From assembly GCF_014205155.1 (NCBI RefSeq), contig NZ_JACHMX010000001.1:4092001-4156000 (forward strand): a stretch of 64,000 bases of DNA. The letters run 5' to 3'. Of this stretch, positions 1 through 8,081 are shown one piece after another. The position numbers and the translations under genes are program-made. The notes beneath the pieces were generated by a model that saw only the letters and a list, made by a program, of their open reading frames with translations, was not told where the DNA came from and did not search any database. This DNA comes from Amycolatopsis umgeniensis (lineage in GTDB: Bacteria; Actinomycetota; Actinomycetes; Mycobacteriales; Pseudonocardiaceae). Position 1 is the stretch's first letter; every line of letters begins with the position of its first letter.

Positions 1-496
1 GGGACGCGATCCGCTCGTTCAGACCGTCCAAAGAGGACTCCGACGTCAGCAGGATCGCGTGCGCGTCGGCGAAGGCGGCGGTGCCCGAGATCTCGCCGTT
101 GGTGACGCGCTCGTGCTCCGGCGCGAGCCCGACGAACACCGACGGCAGGCCCAGGACGTCGGAGAACCACTCGGCGGCCTCGTCACCCTGGTGGACGCCC
201 TTGCCTTGCCAGGTGAACGTCGCCGCGGGATGCCGCGGCCCGTCCTGAACCACCTCGACCAGCAGGTCTTCGACGCCGGGAGCGGCCAACCGCAGGCGGG
301 CGCCGTCGTCGAGCACCTCGGCGCGGATCGAAGCCATCACCGGATGCTTCCGCTGGCTGCGGAACTCGCCCTCCGGGGACACGACCATCCAGGCACGATC
401 GAACCTGAGGCCCGCCGGGGTGACGTCGGCCGTTTCGACCGACGTCCCCGCGCAGCCCTTGACCGGGTAATAGACCAGTTTCGCCACTCTCGCCAT
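1..496 (-). CDS. MOSC-domain protein, N-terminal part (runs off the window)
   Basis: The gene starts at the ATG complementary to 494-496 and continues past base 1, so about 165 codons are visible and the C-terminus is missing. The first residues (MARVAKLVYYPVKGCAG) match the N-terminal beta-barrel that precedes MOSC domains (YcbX/mARC type). Those proteins bind molybdenum cofactor and reduce N-hydroxylated compounds, or act as sulfur carriers. The MOSC core with its conserved cysteine would lie outside the window, so activity cannot be judged. It lies 25 bp downstream of the amino-acid transporter ATPase on the same strand, but a shared operon is not evident. Confidence 0.75.
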   Translation of the reverse strand, partial: MARVAKLVYYPVKGCAGTSVETADVTPAGLRFDRAWMVVSPEGEFRSQRKHPVMASIRAEVLDDGARLRLAAPGVEDLLVEVVQDGPRHPAATFTWQGKGVHQGDEAAEWFSDVLGLPSVFVGLAPEHERVTNGEISGTAAFADAHAILLTSESSLDGLNERIAS

Positions 497-521
497 GACC
501 GCAGATTAGCGAATCGCCGCG

Positions 522-1262
522 TCAGAGCACCTGCGACAGGAAGCGCTGCAACCGCTCGCTCTGCGGAGCGTCGAAGATCGCCTCCGGAGCGTCATGTTCG
601 ACGATCTTCCCGTCGTCCATGAACGCGACCTCGTCGGCGACGCCGCGTGCGAAACCCATCTCATGGGTGACCACGAGCAGCGTCAGCCCGCGCTCCGCGA
701 GGCCGGCCATCAGGTTGAGGACCCCCTTGACCAGCTCCGGGTCGAGGGCGCTGGTGGCCTCGTCGAACAGCATGACCTCGGGTTCCATCGCGAGCGCCCG
801 CGCGATCGCGACCCGCTGCTGCTGCCCGCCCGAAAGCGCGCTCGGCCGGTACGGCGCCTTGTCGGCGAGGCCGACCTCGGCGAGGCGGGCGTGCGCGATC
901 TCGGCCGCCTCCTCCTTGCCGAGCTTCCGCACGCTGCGCAGTGGCAGGGTGATGTTGTCCAGCACGCTGCGGTGCCCGAACAGGTTGAAGTGCTGGAACA
1001 CCATCCCGACCCGCTGGCGCAGCGCGTCCGGGTCGGCCGAGATGACGCTCTCGCCGCCGAGCAGCAGGTCGCCCGAGTCGGGCTCCTGCAGGCGGTTCAC
1101 GCAGCGCAGCAGGGTCGACTTGCCGGAGCCGGACGGCCCGATGATGCAGGTCGTGCGCCCCTTCTCGACCTTGAGGTCGACGCCCTTGAGCACTTCGAGG
1201 GTGCCGAAGGAGACATGGATGTCGCGGAGTTCGACACTGGAAGAACGGACGGCGGCGGTCAT
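522..1262 (-). CDS. Polar amino-acid ABC transporter, ATP-binding subunit (GlnQ/HisP type)
   Basis: This 246-residue cytoplasmic ATPase powers import through the adjacent permease. All ABC motifs are present: Walker A GPSGSGKST at residues 42-50, Q-loop Gln90, signature LSGGQ at 143-147, Walker B VMLFDE at 163-168 and the switch His200 (VVTHEM). Length and the FQHFNLF segment after the Q-loop are typical of the polar amino-acid uptake family. Its ATG overlaps the permease stop by 4 bp, so the two are translationally coupled. It is the last gene of the run 4409 to 522. Substrate cannot be assigned from sequence; three binding proteins upstream suggest several ligands. Confidence 0.93.
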   Translation of the reverse strand: MTAAVRSSSVELRDIHVSFGTLEVLKGVDLKVEKGRTTCIIGPSGSGKSTLLRCVNRLQEPDSGDLLLGGESVISADPDALRQRVGMVFQHFNLFGHRSVLDNITLPLRSVRKLGKEEAAEIAHARLAEVGLADKAPYRPSALSGGQQQRVAIARALAMEPEVMLFDEATSALDPELVKGVLNLMAGLAERGLTLLVVTHEMGFARGVADEVAFMDDGKIVEHDAPEAIFDAPQSERLQRFLSQVL

Positions 1263-2017
1263 GACATCGGCACCTTTCCGGCGTTCAGGAGTTCCGTTTC
1301 GGGGCCTTCGTCGTCAGCGCGGACCTTCTTGCCGGTGCGCAGCTTCTTGTCGATGTAGTTGACCAGATGCGTCAGCGGCACGGTGATCACCAGGTAGACG
1401 GCACCGGCCGCGACCAGCGGCGACAGGTTCCCGGTGTTGGCCGCGAGGTCCTGCCCGATGCGGAACAGGTCGCGCTGTTCGGCGAGGAAGCCGAGGAAGT
1501 ACACCAGGCTGGAGTCCTTGACCAGCGCGATGAACTGGTTCACCAGCGCGGGCAGCACGCGCCGCACCCCCTGCGGGATGACGACGAGCGCCATCGCCTT
1601 GGTGTAGCTCATGCCCAGCGCGCGGCTGGCCTCCATCTGTCCTTTTTCGACACTCTGGATACCGGCGCGGAAGATCTCGCCGATGTACGCGGCGGCGATC
1701 AGGCTCAGCGCCAGGATGCCCAGCGGATAAGGATTCCGCGACAGCGACGGGATGAGGATCCCGCCGCCCTGCCCGATCACCAGGATGGTCAGGATGGCGG
1801 GCAGGCCGCGGAAGATGTCGGTGTACACCCTGGCGGGCCAGCGCAGCCACGCCTTGCCGGACAGGCCCATCGTGGCCAGCAGCATGCCGAGCACGGTGCC
1901 GATCAGCGCCGAGAACGCCGACAGGATCAGCGTGTTCAGCAGGCCCGTCCCGAGGAGGTCCGGGAAGACCTCCCAGATGTACTCCCACTTCAGGAACGTG
2001 TTGAAGAAGTCGTTCAC
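1259..2017 (-). CDS. Polar amino-acid ABC transporter permease
   Basis: This 252-residue inner-membrane protein has about five hydrophobic segments. The EAA loop that contacts the ATPase spans residues 126-149 (GQMEASRALGMS followed by VIPQ). The start is a GTG at 2017 that directly abuts the TAA stop of the preceding binding protein, so translation is probably coupled on both sides. Only one permease is encoded, so the channel is expected to be a homodimer. The charged C-terminal tail is common in actinobacterial members. Confidence 0.92.
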   Translation of the reverse strand: MNDFFNTFLKWEYIWEVFPDLLGTGLLNTLILSAFSALIGTVLGMLLATMGLSGKAWLRWPARVYTDIFRGLPAILTILVIGQGGGILIPSLSRNPYPLGILALSLIAAAYIGEIFRAGIQSVEKGQMEASRALGMSYTKAMALVVIPQGVRRVLPALVNQFIALVKDSSLVYFLGFLAEQRDLFRIGQDLAANTGNLSPLVAAGAVYLVITVPLTHLVNYIDKKLRTGKKVRADDEGPETELLNAGKVPMS

Positions 2018-2794
2018 TTACTGCTTCCTGGCCTTGAATTCCACGGGCACCGGCGCGTTCGGCTCGAAGCGCTGGTGCACCCTTTCCCAGGTCCCGTCGG
2101 CGATGACCGCCTTGAGCCCGGCGTTGATCTTGCCGGCCAGCTCGGCGTTGCCCTTCTTGACCGCGAAACCGTGCGGGATGGTCGTGGTGATCGCCTTGAC
2201 CACCTTGAGTTTCGCGTCCGGGTTCTTCGCCGCGTAGTCCTCGGCGGTCGCCTGGTCGAAGATCGCGCCGTCGATCGCGCCGGTCTTGAGCGCGGCGAGC
2301 GTGGCGGCGTCCTGCGGGAACCGCACGGCCTGCGCGGCAGGCGCGTTGGCCGCCAGCCAGCTGTCCGACACCGTGCCCTGCACGACACCGATCCGCTTGC
2401 CCGCCAACGAGTTCTCGTCGGTGATGCCGGTGCCCTCACGGGCCTCGATACCGAGCGACTGGTAGTTGTACGGCAAGGAGAAGTCGACGGTCTTGCGGCG
2501 CTCGTCGGTCTGCGAGATCGCGGAGCTGCCGATGTCGAACCTGCCGGTGGCGACCTGGCTCAGCAGCGTCGCGAACTCGGTGGAGACGAACTCGAGTTTC
2601 AGGTTCTGGTTCGCGGCGATGGCCTTCAGCAACTCGTTGTCGAAGCCGGTGAACACGCCGTTTTCCTGATAGGCGTTGGGTTTCGAGTCGCTGAGAGTGC
2701 CGACGCGCAGAGTGCCCGCGCTCTCACCGCCGCCGCACGCCGCCAGAACCGCCAAGAGAGCGGCACTGACAGCGGCGGCGAGTGACTTCTTCAT
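2018..2794 (-). CDS. Amino-acid ABC transporter substrate-binding lipoprotein 1
   Basis: This 258-residue extracellular binding protein carries a lipoprotein signal (MKKSLAAAVSAALLAVLAAC) with lipobox Cys20. The mature part is a bacterial extracellular solute-binding family 3 domain: TLRVGTLSD, FTGFDNELLKAIA, FDIGSSAIS and GKRIGVVQGT. I chose the ATG at 2794 over longer in-frame openings because it alone gives a proper signal peptide. It is closest to the permease and nearly identical in architecture to the gene at 2803-3576, which points to tandem duplication. Confidence 0.92.
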   Translation of the reverse strand: MKKSLAAAVSAALLAVLAACGGGESAGTLRVGTLSDSKPNAYQENGVFTGFDNELLKAIAANQNLKLEFVSTEFATLLSQVATGRFDIGSSAISQTDERRKTVDFSLPYNYQSLGIEAREGTGITDENSLAGKRIGVVQGTVSDSWLAANAPAAQAVRFPQDAATLAALKTGAIDGAIFDQATAEDYAAKNPDAKLKVVKAITTTIPHGFAVKKGNAELAGKINAGLKAVIADGTWERVHQRFEPNAPVPVEFKARKQ

Positions 2795-2802
2795 CGTGAT
2801 CC

Positions 2803-3576
2803 TCACGCCTTGAACTGGTCCGGGACCGGCGCCGTCGGCAGGAACTTGTCGTGCAGCTTGACCCAGGTACCGTCGGCGATGACCTGCTTCAGGCCATCGT
2901 TGATCTTCGTCTGGAGTTCGGTGTTGCCCTTCTTGACCGCGAAGCCGTGGGGCACATCGGTGGTGAAGGACTTGACGACCTTGAGCTTCGTGTCGGTGCT
3001 CTCCTTGACGTTCGTCTCGGCGATCGCCTGGTCGAGGATGTAGGCGTCGACGGCGCCGCTCTTGAGCGCGGCCAGCGCCGGGGCGTACCCGGGGAAGCGC
3101 ACGGCCTGCGCGTCCGGCACGGTCGAGGTGAGCCACTTGTCGCCGACGGTCGCCTGGATGACCGCGACCCGCTTGCCCGACAGGGCCTTCTCTTCGGTGA
3201 TCGGCGAGCCGTCCTTGGTCTGGATGCTCATCACTTCGAAGTTGTACGGGCTGGAGAAGTCGACGTTCTTCTTGCGCTCCTCGGTCTGCGCGATGGCCGA
3301 GCTGCCGATGTCGAACTGGTTGCTCGAGACCTGGCCGAGCAGCGACGAGAAGTCCGTCGAAACGAACTCCAGCTTCAGGTTCTGCTTGGTGGCGATGGCC
3401 TTGAGCAGCTCGTTGTCGAAGCCGGTGAAGTTGCCGTTCTCGACGTAGATGTTCGGCGGGGCGTCGCTCAGGGTGCCGACGCGCAGGGTCTTCTCGGTGG
3501 CGGATTCGCCGCCACCGCAAGCGGCGAGTACGGCGACGAGACCGGCGGCGAGCGTCGCGATCAGAGTTTTCTTCAT
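2803..3576 (-). CDS. Amino-acid ABC transporter substrate-binding lipoprotein 2
   Basis: This 257-residue protein is the second of three tandem family-3 binding proteins. Its signal peptide ends in the lipobox LAAC (Cys20), so it should be anchored to the outer face of the membrane. Shared blocks with copy 1 include the N-terminal MKK signal, TLRVGTLSD, FTGFDNELLKAIA, QNLKLEFVST and HGFAVKKGN. The ligand loops differ (for example NIYVENGN against NAYQENGV), so the ligands may differ too. It lies 8 bp from copy 1, in the same transcript. Confidence 0.92.
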   Translation of the reverse strand: MKKTLIATLAAGLVAVLAACGGGESATEKTLRVGTLSDAPPNIYVENGNFTGFDNELLKAIATKQNLKLEFVSTDFSSLLGQVSSNQFDIGSSAIAQTEERKKNVDFSSPYNFEVMSIQTKDGSPITEEKALSGKRVAVIQATVGDKWLTSTVPDAQAVRFPGYAPALAALKSGAVDAYILDQAIAETNVKESTDTKLKVVKSFTTDVPHGFAVKKGNTELQTKINDGLKQVIADGTWVKLHDKFLPTAPVPDQFKA

Positions 3577-3581
3577 GACGG

Positions 3582-4409
3582 TCAGACCCCCGGGTTCTGG
3601 ACGGGCAGGCCGGGGCCGCCCTGCTCGAGTTCCTTCGGCAGCGGCTCGGTCTTGAAGAACTGAGCGTGCAGGCGGGCGACGGTGCCGTCCGCCACGGCCT
3701 TCGCGAGGCCGTCGTTGAGCTTCTTCAGCAGGTCCTTGTTGTCCTTGCGGACGGCGAACGCGGACGGCGTGTCCTTGGTCTCGACGGTGTAGCCGAACTC
3801 CAGCGGCACGGCCGGGTTCTGGTCGATGTACTTCTGCCCGATGTCCTTCGGCACGACCCAGCCGTCGAGGCTGCCCGCCTTCAGCTGCGCGAAACCGGCG
3901 TTGTAGTCGGGGAACCGGACGACGTTGGCGCCGGGGACCTTGCCGCTCGCGAAATCGTCCTGCACCGACGCCTGCACGACGCCGAGCCGCTTGCCGGTGA
4001 AGGCGCCGACGTCCTTGAGGTTCGCGTCCTTCTTGGTGAGGATCGTGGTGAACCCGGTGCTGTAGCCGTTGCTGAACGCGACGGTCTTCTTGCGGGCCTC
4101 GGTGGTGGAGATCGTGGAGCTGCCGATGTCGAACTTGTTGGTGGCGACGGCGGCCAGCAGACCGGCGAACTCGGTGCCGACGAACTCGACCTCGAAGCCC
4201 TCACGCTTCGCGATGTCGCGGAGCAGTTCGTTGTCGTAGCCGGTGAAGTTGCCGTTCTCCAGGTAGATGGACGGCGGCGCGTCGGTCAGGGTGCCGACCC
4301 GCAGCTTCTGACCGCTCGCGGCGGTGTCGCCGGAGCCGCAGGCGGCCAGGGCGAGGGTGGCCGCACCAGCCGTGACGACGGCGACGATTTTCGACAGCGT
4401 GGATCTCAT
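3582..4409 (-). CDS. Amino-acid ABC transporter substrate-binding lipoprotein 3
   Basis: This 275-residue protein is the first gene of the transporter operon. The lipobox LAAC ends at Cys24. The mature domain belongs to solute-binding family 3 (KLRVGTLTD, FTGYDNELLRDIA, FDIGSSTIST), but it is more diverged than copies 1 and 2 and has a Pro-rich tail (GGPGLPVQNPGV). The ATG at 4409 is supported by GGAAG seven bases upstream; a longer in-frame start at 4448 would put charged residues ahead of the signal. Only 5 bp separate it from copy 2. Confidence 0.9.
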   Translation of the reverse strand: MRSTLSKIVAVVTAGAATLALAACGSGDTAASGQKLRVGTLTDAPPSIYLENGNFTGYDNELLRDIAKREGFEVEFVGTEFAGLLAAVATNKFDIGSSTISTTEARKKTVAFSNGYSTGFTTILTKKDANLKDVGAFTGKRLGVVQASVQDDFASGKVPGANVVRFPDYNAGFAQLKAGSLDGWVVPKDIGQKYIDQNPAVPLEFGYTVETKDTPSAFAVRKDNKDLLKKLNDGLAKAVADGTVARLHAQFFKTEPLPKELEQGGPGLPVQNPGV

Positions 4410-4451
4410 CGCTTCTTCCGTGGGTTTCGGCGCCAAGGCGCGATACAAGCA

Positions 4452-4480
4452 CGCCAGGCCGCCTCATGGGCGGCCTGGCG
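4452..4480 (-). promoter_or_regulatory. Perfect 12-bp hairpin in the leader of the amino-acid transporter operon
   Basis: Arms 4452-4463 (CGCCAGGCCGCC) and 4469-4480 are perfect reverse complements with a 5-base loop. The hairpin lies 43-71 bp upstream of the first binding-protein start. It has no T-run on either side, so it is more likely a leader structure or operator than a simple terminator. I did not find the conserved core of a known riboswitch around it. Confidence 0.5.
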
Positions 4481-4658
4481 CTCCGGGTTCAGCGATCGAG
4501 ATTAGGCATTTCGCCCGATCGAGTAATCCCATCCCACTCTGTGAACGCTCCGTGGTGGGACTGCTCACAACGTGGCTGACGGGGCCTTTGCCCTCGTCTC
4601 ACGCGGCGAAGGAAGCTTTCCTCACATCGCATGCGGGGAAAGCGTCCTTCAGCCGCAG

Positions 4659-6089
4659 CTAGAGAATCGGTGCCGGAGAGTAACCGGCGGCCTCCGGGAA
4701 ACGCTCCAGGATCGCCTCGACGCGTGACGCGATCGCCGCCACCTGACGCGGCGCGACACCGGTGAACGAGATCCGGTCGGCGAGGAGTTTGTCCAGCTCA
4801 CCGCGGTCGAGCGGGATGCGTTCGTCGGCGGCGAGGCGGTCGAGGAGGTCGTTGTCCGCCAGCCCCTGCTCCCGCATCGCGAGCGCGACGCCGACGGCGT
4901 TCTCCTTGATCGCCTCGTGCGCGGTCTCACGCCCGACACCCGCGCGGATCGACGCTATGAGCACCTTGGTGGTCGCGAGGAACGGCAGATAGCGATCGAG
5001 CTCACGTCCGATGACCGCCGGGAAGGCGCCGAACTCGGCGAGCACCGTGAGGAAGGTCTCCAGCAGGCCGTCGAGCGCGAAGAACGCGTCGGGCAGCGCG
5101 ACACGGCGGACGACGGAGTCGGAGACGTCGCCTTCGTTCCACTGGTCGCCGGAGAGCTCGCCGATCATCGACAGGTAGCCGCGCAGCACCACGGCGAGCC
5201 CGTTGACCCGCTCGCACGAACGCGTGTTCATCTTGTGCGGCATGGCCGACGAGCCGACCTGTCCCGGCTTGAAGCCTTCGGTGACGAGTTCGTGGCCCGC
5301 CATCAGGCGGATCGTCTTCGCCAGGCTCGACGGGGCGGCCGCGAGCTGGACCACGGTGGACAGCACGTCGAAGTCGAGCGAGCGCGGGTACACCTGGCCG
5401 ACGCTGGTGAACACCCGCTCGAAGCCGAGATGGGCCGCGACCCGCGACTCCAGCTGGTCCAAAGTGGACTCGTCGCCGAGCAGATCGAGCATGTCCTGCG
5501 CGGTGCCGACCGGTCCCTTGATACCGCGCAGCGGATAGCGGCCGATCAGCTCGTCGAGCCGCTCGAAAGCGACGAGCAGCTCGTCGGCGGCGGTCGCGAA
5601 CCGCTTGCCCAGCGTCGTCGCCTGCGCGGCGACGTTGTGCGAACGACCGGCCATCACCGTGTCGGAGTGTTCGATCGCGATCGAGGCGAGCCGGGCGAGC
5701 ACCGCGCCGACGCGGCTTCGAACCAGCTCCAGCGAGCGCCGCACCTGCAGCTGCTCGACGTTCTCGGTGAGGTCTCGTGACGTCATGCCCTTGTGGACGT
5801 GCTCATGCCCGGCGAGCGCGTTGAACTCTTCGATCCGGGCCTTCACGTCGTGCCGGGTGACCCGCTCGCGCGCGGCGATCGAGTCGAGGTCGACCTGCTT
5901 CAGCACGCGCTCGTAGTCGGCCACGACACCGTCCGGCACCTCGACGCCGAGGTCGGCCTGCGCCCGGAGCACGGCGAGCCAGAGCTCGCGCTCCAGCACG
6001 ACCTTGTGTTCCGGGGACCACAGTTCGACCAGCTCAGGCGAGGCGTAGCGGCCGGCGAGCACGTTGGGGATGAGGGGCTTGTCCGTCAC
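4659..6089 (-). CDS. purB: Adenylosuccinate lyase
   Basis: This 476-residue cytoplasmic enzyme catalyses two purine steps: SAICAR to AICAR plus fumarate, and adenylosuccinate to AMP plus fumarate. The fumarase/aspartase-superfamily signature GSSAMPHKMN is at residues 279-288 and carries the flexible-loop catalytic Ser. Other active-site segments are TRHDVKA (78-84), HKGMTSRDLTEN (99-110) and GRSHNVAAQATT (148-159). The length fits the actinobacterial PurB family. The neighbouring genes are not purine genes; purD and purA lie about 14 kb and 21 kb away in the same window. Confidence 0.96.
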   Translation of the reverse strand: MTDKPLIPNVLAGRYASPELVELWSPEHKVVLERELWLAVLRAQADLGVEVPDGVVADYERVLKQVDLDSIAARERVTRHDVKARIEEFNALAGHEHVHKGMTSRDLTENVEQLQVRRSLELVRSRVGAVLARLASIAIEHSDTVMAGRSHNVAAQATTLGKRFATAADELLVAFERLDELIGRYPLRGIKGPVGTAQDMLDLLGDESTLDQLESRVAAHLGFERVFTSVGQVYPRSLDFDVLSTVVQLAAAPSSLAKTIRLMAGHELVTEGFKPGQVGSSAMPHKMNTRSCERVNGLAVVLRGYLSMIGELSGDQWNEGDVSDSVVRRVALPDAFFALDGLLETFLTVLAEFGAFPAVIGRELDRYLPFLATTKVLIASIRAGVGRETAHEAIKENAVGVALAMREQGLADNDLLDRLAADERIPLDRGELDKLLADRISFTGVAPRQVAAIASRVEAILERFPEAAGYSPAPIL

Positions 6090-6118
6090 GCGGCCAGACT
6101 AACCGGCCGCCATCCGGT

Positions 6119-6712
6119 CTAGGCCAGGGCGGCTTGCAGCATGCGCGCGGCGGCGGCCCTCGGTTCCGGGTCGACCTCGATCAGCGCGTTGACCACGGCG
6201 CCGTCCACCAGGGCGACCAGGCGCTCCAGTTCGACGGCGTCCACCGGCGTGCCGGAGCGCGCGAAGATCTCGTGGAGCAGCTCGTACAGCTGCGCGGACA
6301 GCGTGCGCATCAGGGGCCGGAGGTACGGCCGGCGGCCTGTCCCGACGAGGCGTTCGTAGCGCAGGAGGACCGCTTCGGCGTCGGCCTCGCGATCCGGGCG
6401 GAGTGGGCCGAGGAGCATGTCCAGCACCAGGTCGACGGTGGCCTCGACGCCGCGGTTGCGGGTCGCCAGCTCGTCGAGCTTCCGCCGTCCGGTCTCGAGT
6501 TCCTGGTTCGCGTGATGCTCGACCGCCGCGGTGACGAGCTCTTCGAGTGAGTCGAAGTAGTACGTCGTCGAAGCGAGCGGCAGACCCGCGCGTTCGGCGA
6601 CCGCACGGTGCCGCACCGCGTCGAAACCGCCTTCGGCGAGCAGTGCCGCGGCGGACTCGATGAGCTCGGCGCGCCTTCGCTCACCCTTCGGCGTTGTCGC
6701 TGCGGCAGTCAT
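6119..6712 (-). CDS. TetR family transcriptional regulator
   Basis: This 197-residue one-component regulator has an N-terminal helix-turn-helix at about residues 18-62 (ALLAEGGFDAVRHRAVAERA then GLPLASTTYYFDSLEELV). The C-terminal helical ligand domain resembles the TetR_C group used by many actinobacterial repressors. It sits 29 bp upstream of purB on the same strand, but purB is unlikely to be its target. No clear palindrome was seen next to it, so target and ligand are unknown. Confidence 0.87.
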   Translation of the reverse strand: MTAAATTPKGERRRAELIESAAALLAEGGFDAVRHRAVAERAGLPLASTTYYFDSLEELVTAAVEHHANQELETGRRKLDELATRNRGVEATVDLVLDMLLGPLRPDREADAEAVLLRYERLVGTGRRPYLRPLMRTLSAQLYELLHEIFARSGTPVDAVELERLVALVDGAVVNALIEVDPEPRAAAARMLQAALA

Positions 6713-6736
6713 GACGGGCCATTTTGCCAGGCGCGC

Positions 6737-7441
6737 TCAGTAGCGGGCGGCGAGCACGGCGACGAACCTGTCGACGTCGGACTCGGGGAAGGCGGGCCTG
6801 CCGGAGCCGTCACCGAGGCTCACCACGACCACCAGCGATCCCTTGGCCGTCGTCCGCTGCGCGCTGGACGCCCCGGTGGGCGTCGGCGGCACGGACGCGC
6901 CCGCCGGGAAGACCGCGGCGGCCACCGAGCCACCCGGCACCTGGAACCCCGCGGACCTGGCTCCCGTCGTACAGATGTCGCCGGGCGTCGACTTGGCGAC
7001 ATCCACGGGGACCGGGAGCTCGCCAGCGAGGGCGGTGGCGAGCTCCCGATCCACCTGGTCGCACCCGAAGGTGCCTTCGGCCGTCATCTGGCCGGTCTTC
7101 TCTGGCCCGCCGCCCCCCTGCTGAGGCGGCGGATTCGAGAAGTTCGAGGGGTCCCCGCTGTCAAGAGGACGTACGGACGCCGCACCAGGTTGCCCCACGG
7201 AGGCGGCTTCGCTGTCGGATTTGGCCGCGGTCCCCATCTGGAACCCGGTTCCGCCGAGCACGCCGAACATGCCCACTCCGGCCAAGACCAAAACCACCGC
7301 ACTACAGGCCACCGCGATACCGTTTCGGCGTCGAGCGGTGGCGCGTTTGGAGGCGCGGACCACGTCCGCGGTGCCGAAGGACGGCGACGGCGCGTCACCG
7401 GGGGCGTCACGGAACAACGCCTTCAAGTCATTCTCGTCCAT
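6737..7441 (-). CDS. Single-pass membrane protein, probable anti-sigma-type partner of the ECF sigma factor
   Basis: This 234-residue protein has a short cytoplasmic N-terminus (1-40, ending in RRRN), one transmembrane helix (about 41-62) and an extracellular domain with two cysteines (TFGCDQVD and PGDICTTG). Its start overlaps the end of the sigma factor gene by 14 bp, so the two are coupled. Position and topology are those of an anti-sigma partner. It lacks the HxxxCxxC zinc motif of the ZAS class, and the cytoplasmic part is short, so the anti-sigma role is an inference from context. Confidence 0.7.
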   Translation of the reverse strand: MDENDLKALFRDAPGDAPSPSFGTADVVRASKRATARRRNGIAVACSAVVLVLAGVGMFGVLGGTGFQMGTAAKSDSEAASVGQPGAASVRPLDSGDPSNFSNPPPQQGGGGPEKTGQMTAEGTFGCDQVDRELATALAGELPVPVDVAKSTPGDICTTGARSAGFQVPGGSVAAAVFPAGASVPPTPTGASSAQRTTAKGSLVVVVSLGDGSGRPAFPESDVDRFVAVLAARY

Positions 7442-7946
7442 CCCGTGCCACCTCCTCCTTCTCCATGACCTGCCTGAGGTTCGCCAGTCCGCGCGCGGTC
7501 TGGCTCTTCACGTTCCCTTCGCTGCAGCCGAGCGCTTTCGCCGCGGCGGCGACGTCGAGCCCCTCGAAGAACCGGAGCACCAGCACGGCCCGCTGTTTCG
7601 GGGGCACTTCGCGCAGCGCGGCCAGCAGGTCTTCCCTGGTGACGACCTGTTCGCCGAGGTCGAAGCCGTCTTGCGGCGGTTCGGGCAGCTCTTCGGTCTG
7701 CCACTCCCGTCGCCACGGCCGCCTCGACTCGTCGATGGCCGCCCTGACCAGCGTCTTCCGCACGTACGCGTCGGTCGCCGCCCGTTCCCTGATCTTCTTC
7801 CACCTCCGGTGCAGCGCGACGAACGCCGTCTGCGCGAGGTCGTCCGCGCGATGCCAGTCACCGCAAAGCATGTACGCGGTCCTGCGCACGGAGTCCCGCT
7901 TCGCGGCGAAGTACTCCGCGAACTCTTGTTCGTCGCGCTGGTTCAC
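7428..7946 (-). CDS. ECF RNA polymerase sigma factor, SigE family
   Basis: This 172-residue sigma factor has only regions 2 and 4. Region 2 includes DWHRADDLAQTAFVALHRRW, which binds core polymerase and the -10 element. Region 4 is an HTH (LREVPPKQRAVLVLRF then LGCSEGNVKSQTARGLANL) for the -35 element. I chose the GTG at 7946 (VNQRDEQEF) because conservation begins there; GGAGA lies about 12 bp upstream. It is divergent from the threonine aldolase gene at 8082. Confidence 0.9.
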   Translation of the reverse strand: MNQRDEQEFAEYFAAKRDSVRRTAYMLCGDWHRADDLAQTAFVALHRRWKKIRERAATDAYVRKTLVRAAIDESRRPWRREWQTEELPEPPQDGFDLGEQVVTREDLLAALREVPPKQRAVLVLRFFEGLDVAAAAKALGCSEGNVKSQTARGLANLRQVMEKEEVARDGRE

Positions 7947-8081
7947 GCGGTTGTTGTCTCCGCTCTTGCCTCGTCGGTGGGTAGGACGGAACCGGGGGCG
8001 TCCACGGTTGCATGAGCGGGCGCGACGGACCAGCCGGGGAGGAGATTCATGGCGGGCCCGTCGATGTGATGTGATCGTACC

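Noticed and set aside
1367..2785. Long open frame on the plus strand across the permease and first binding protein
   Set aside because: It is an antisense shadow of two clear transporter genes; its translation is Arg/Gln/Asp-rich with no domain.
4410..4658. SAM or other riboswitch before the amino-acid transporter
   Set aside because: A hairpin is present, but I could not find conserved riboswitch core sequences.
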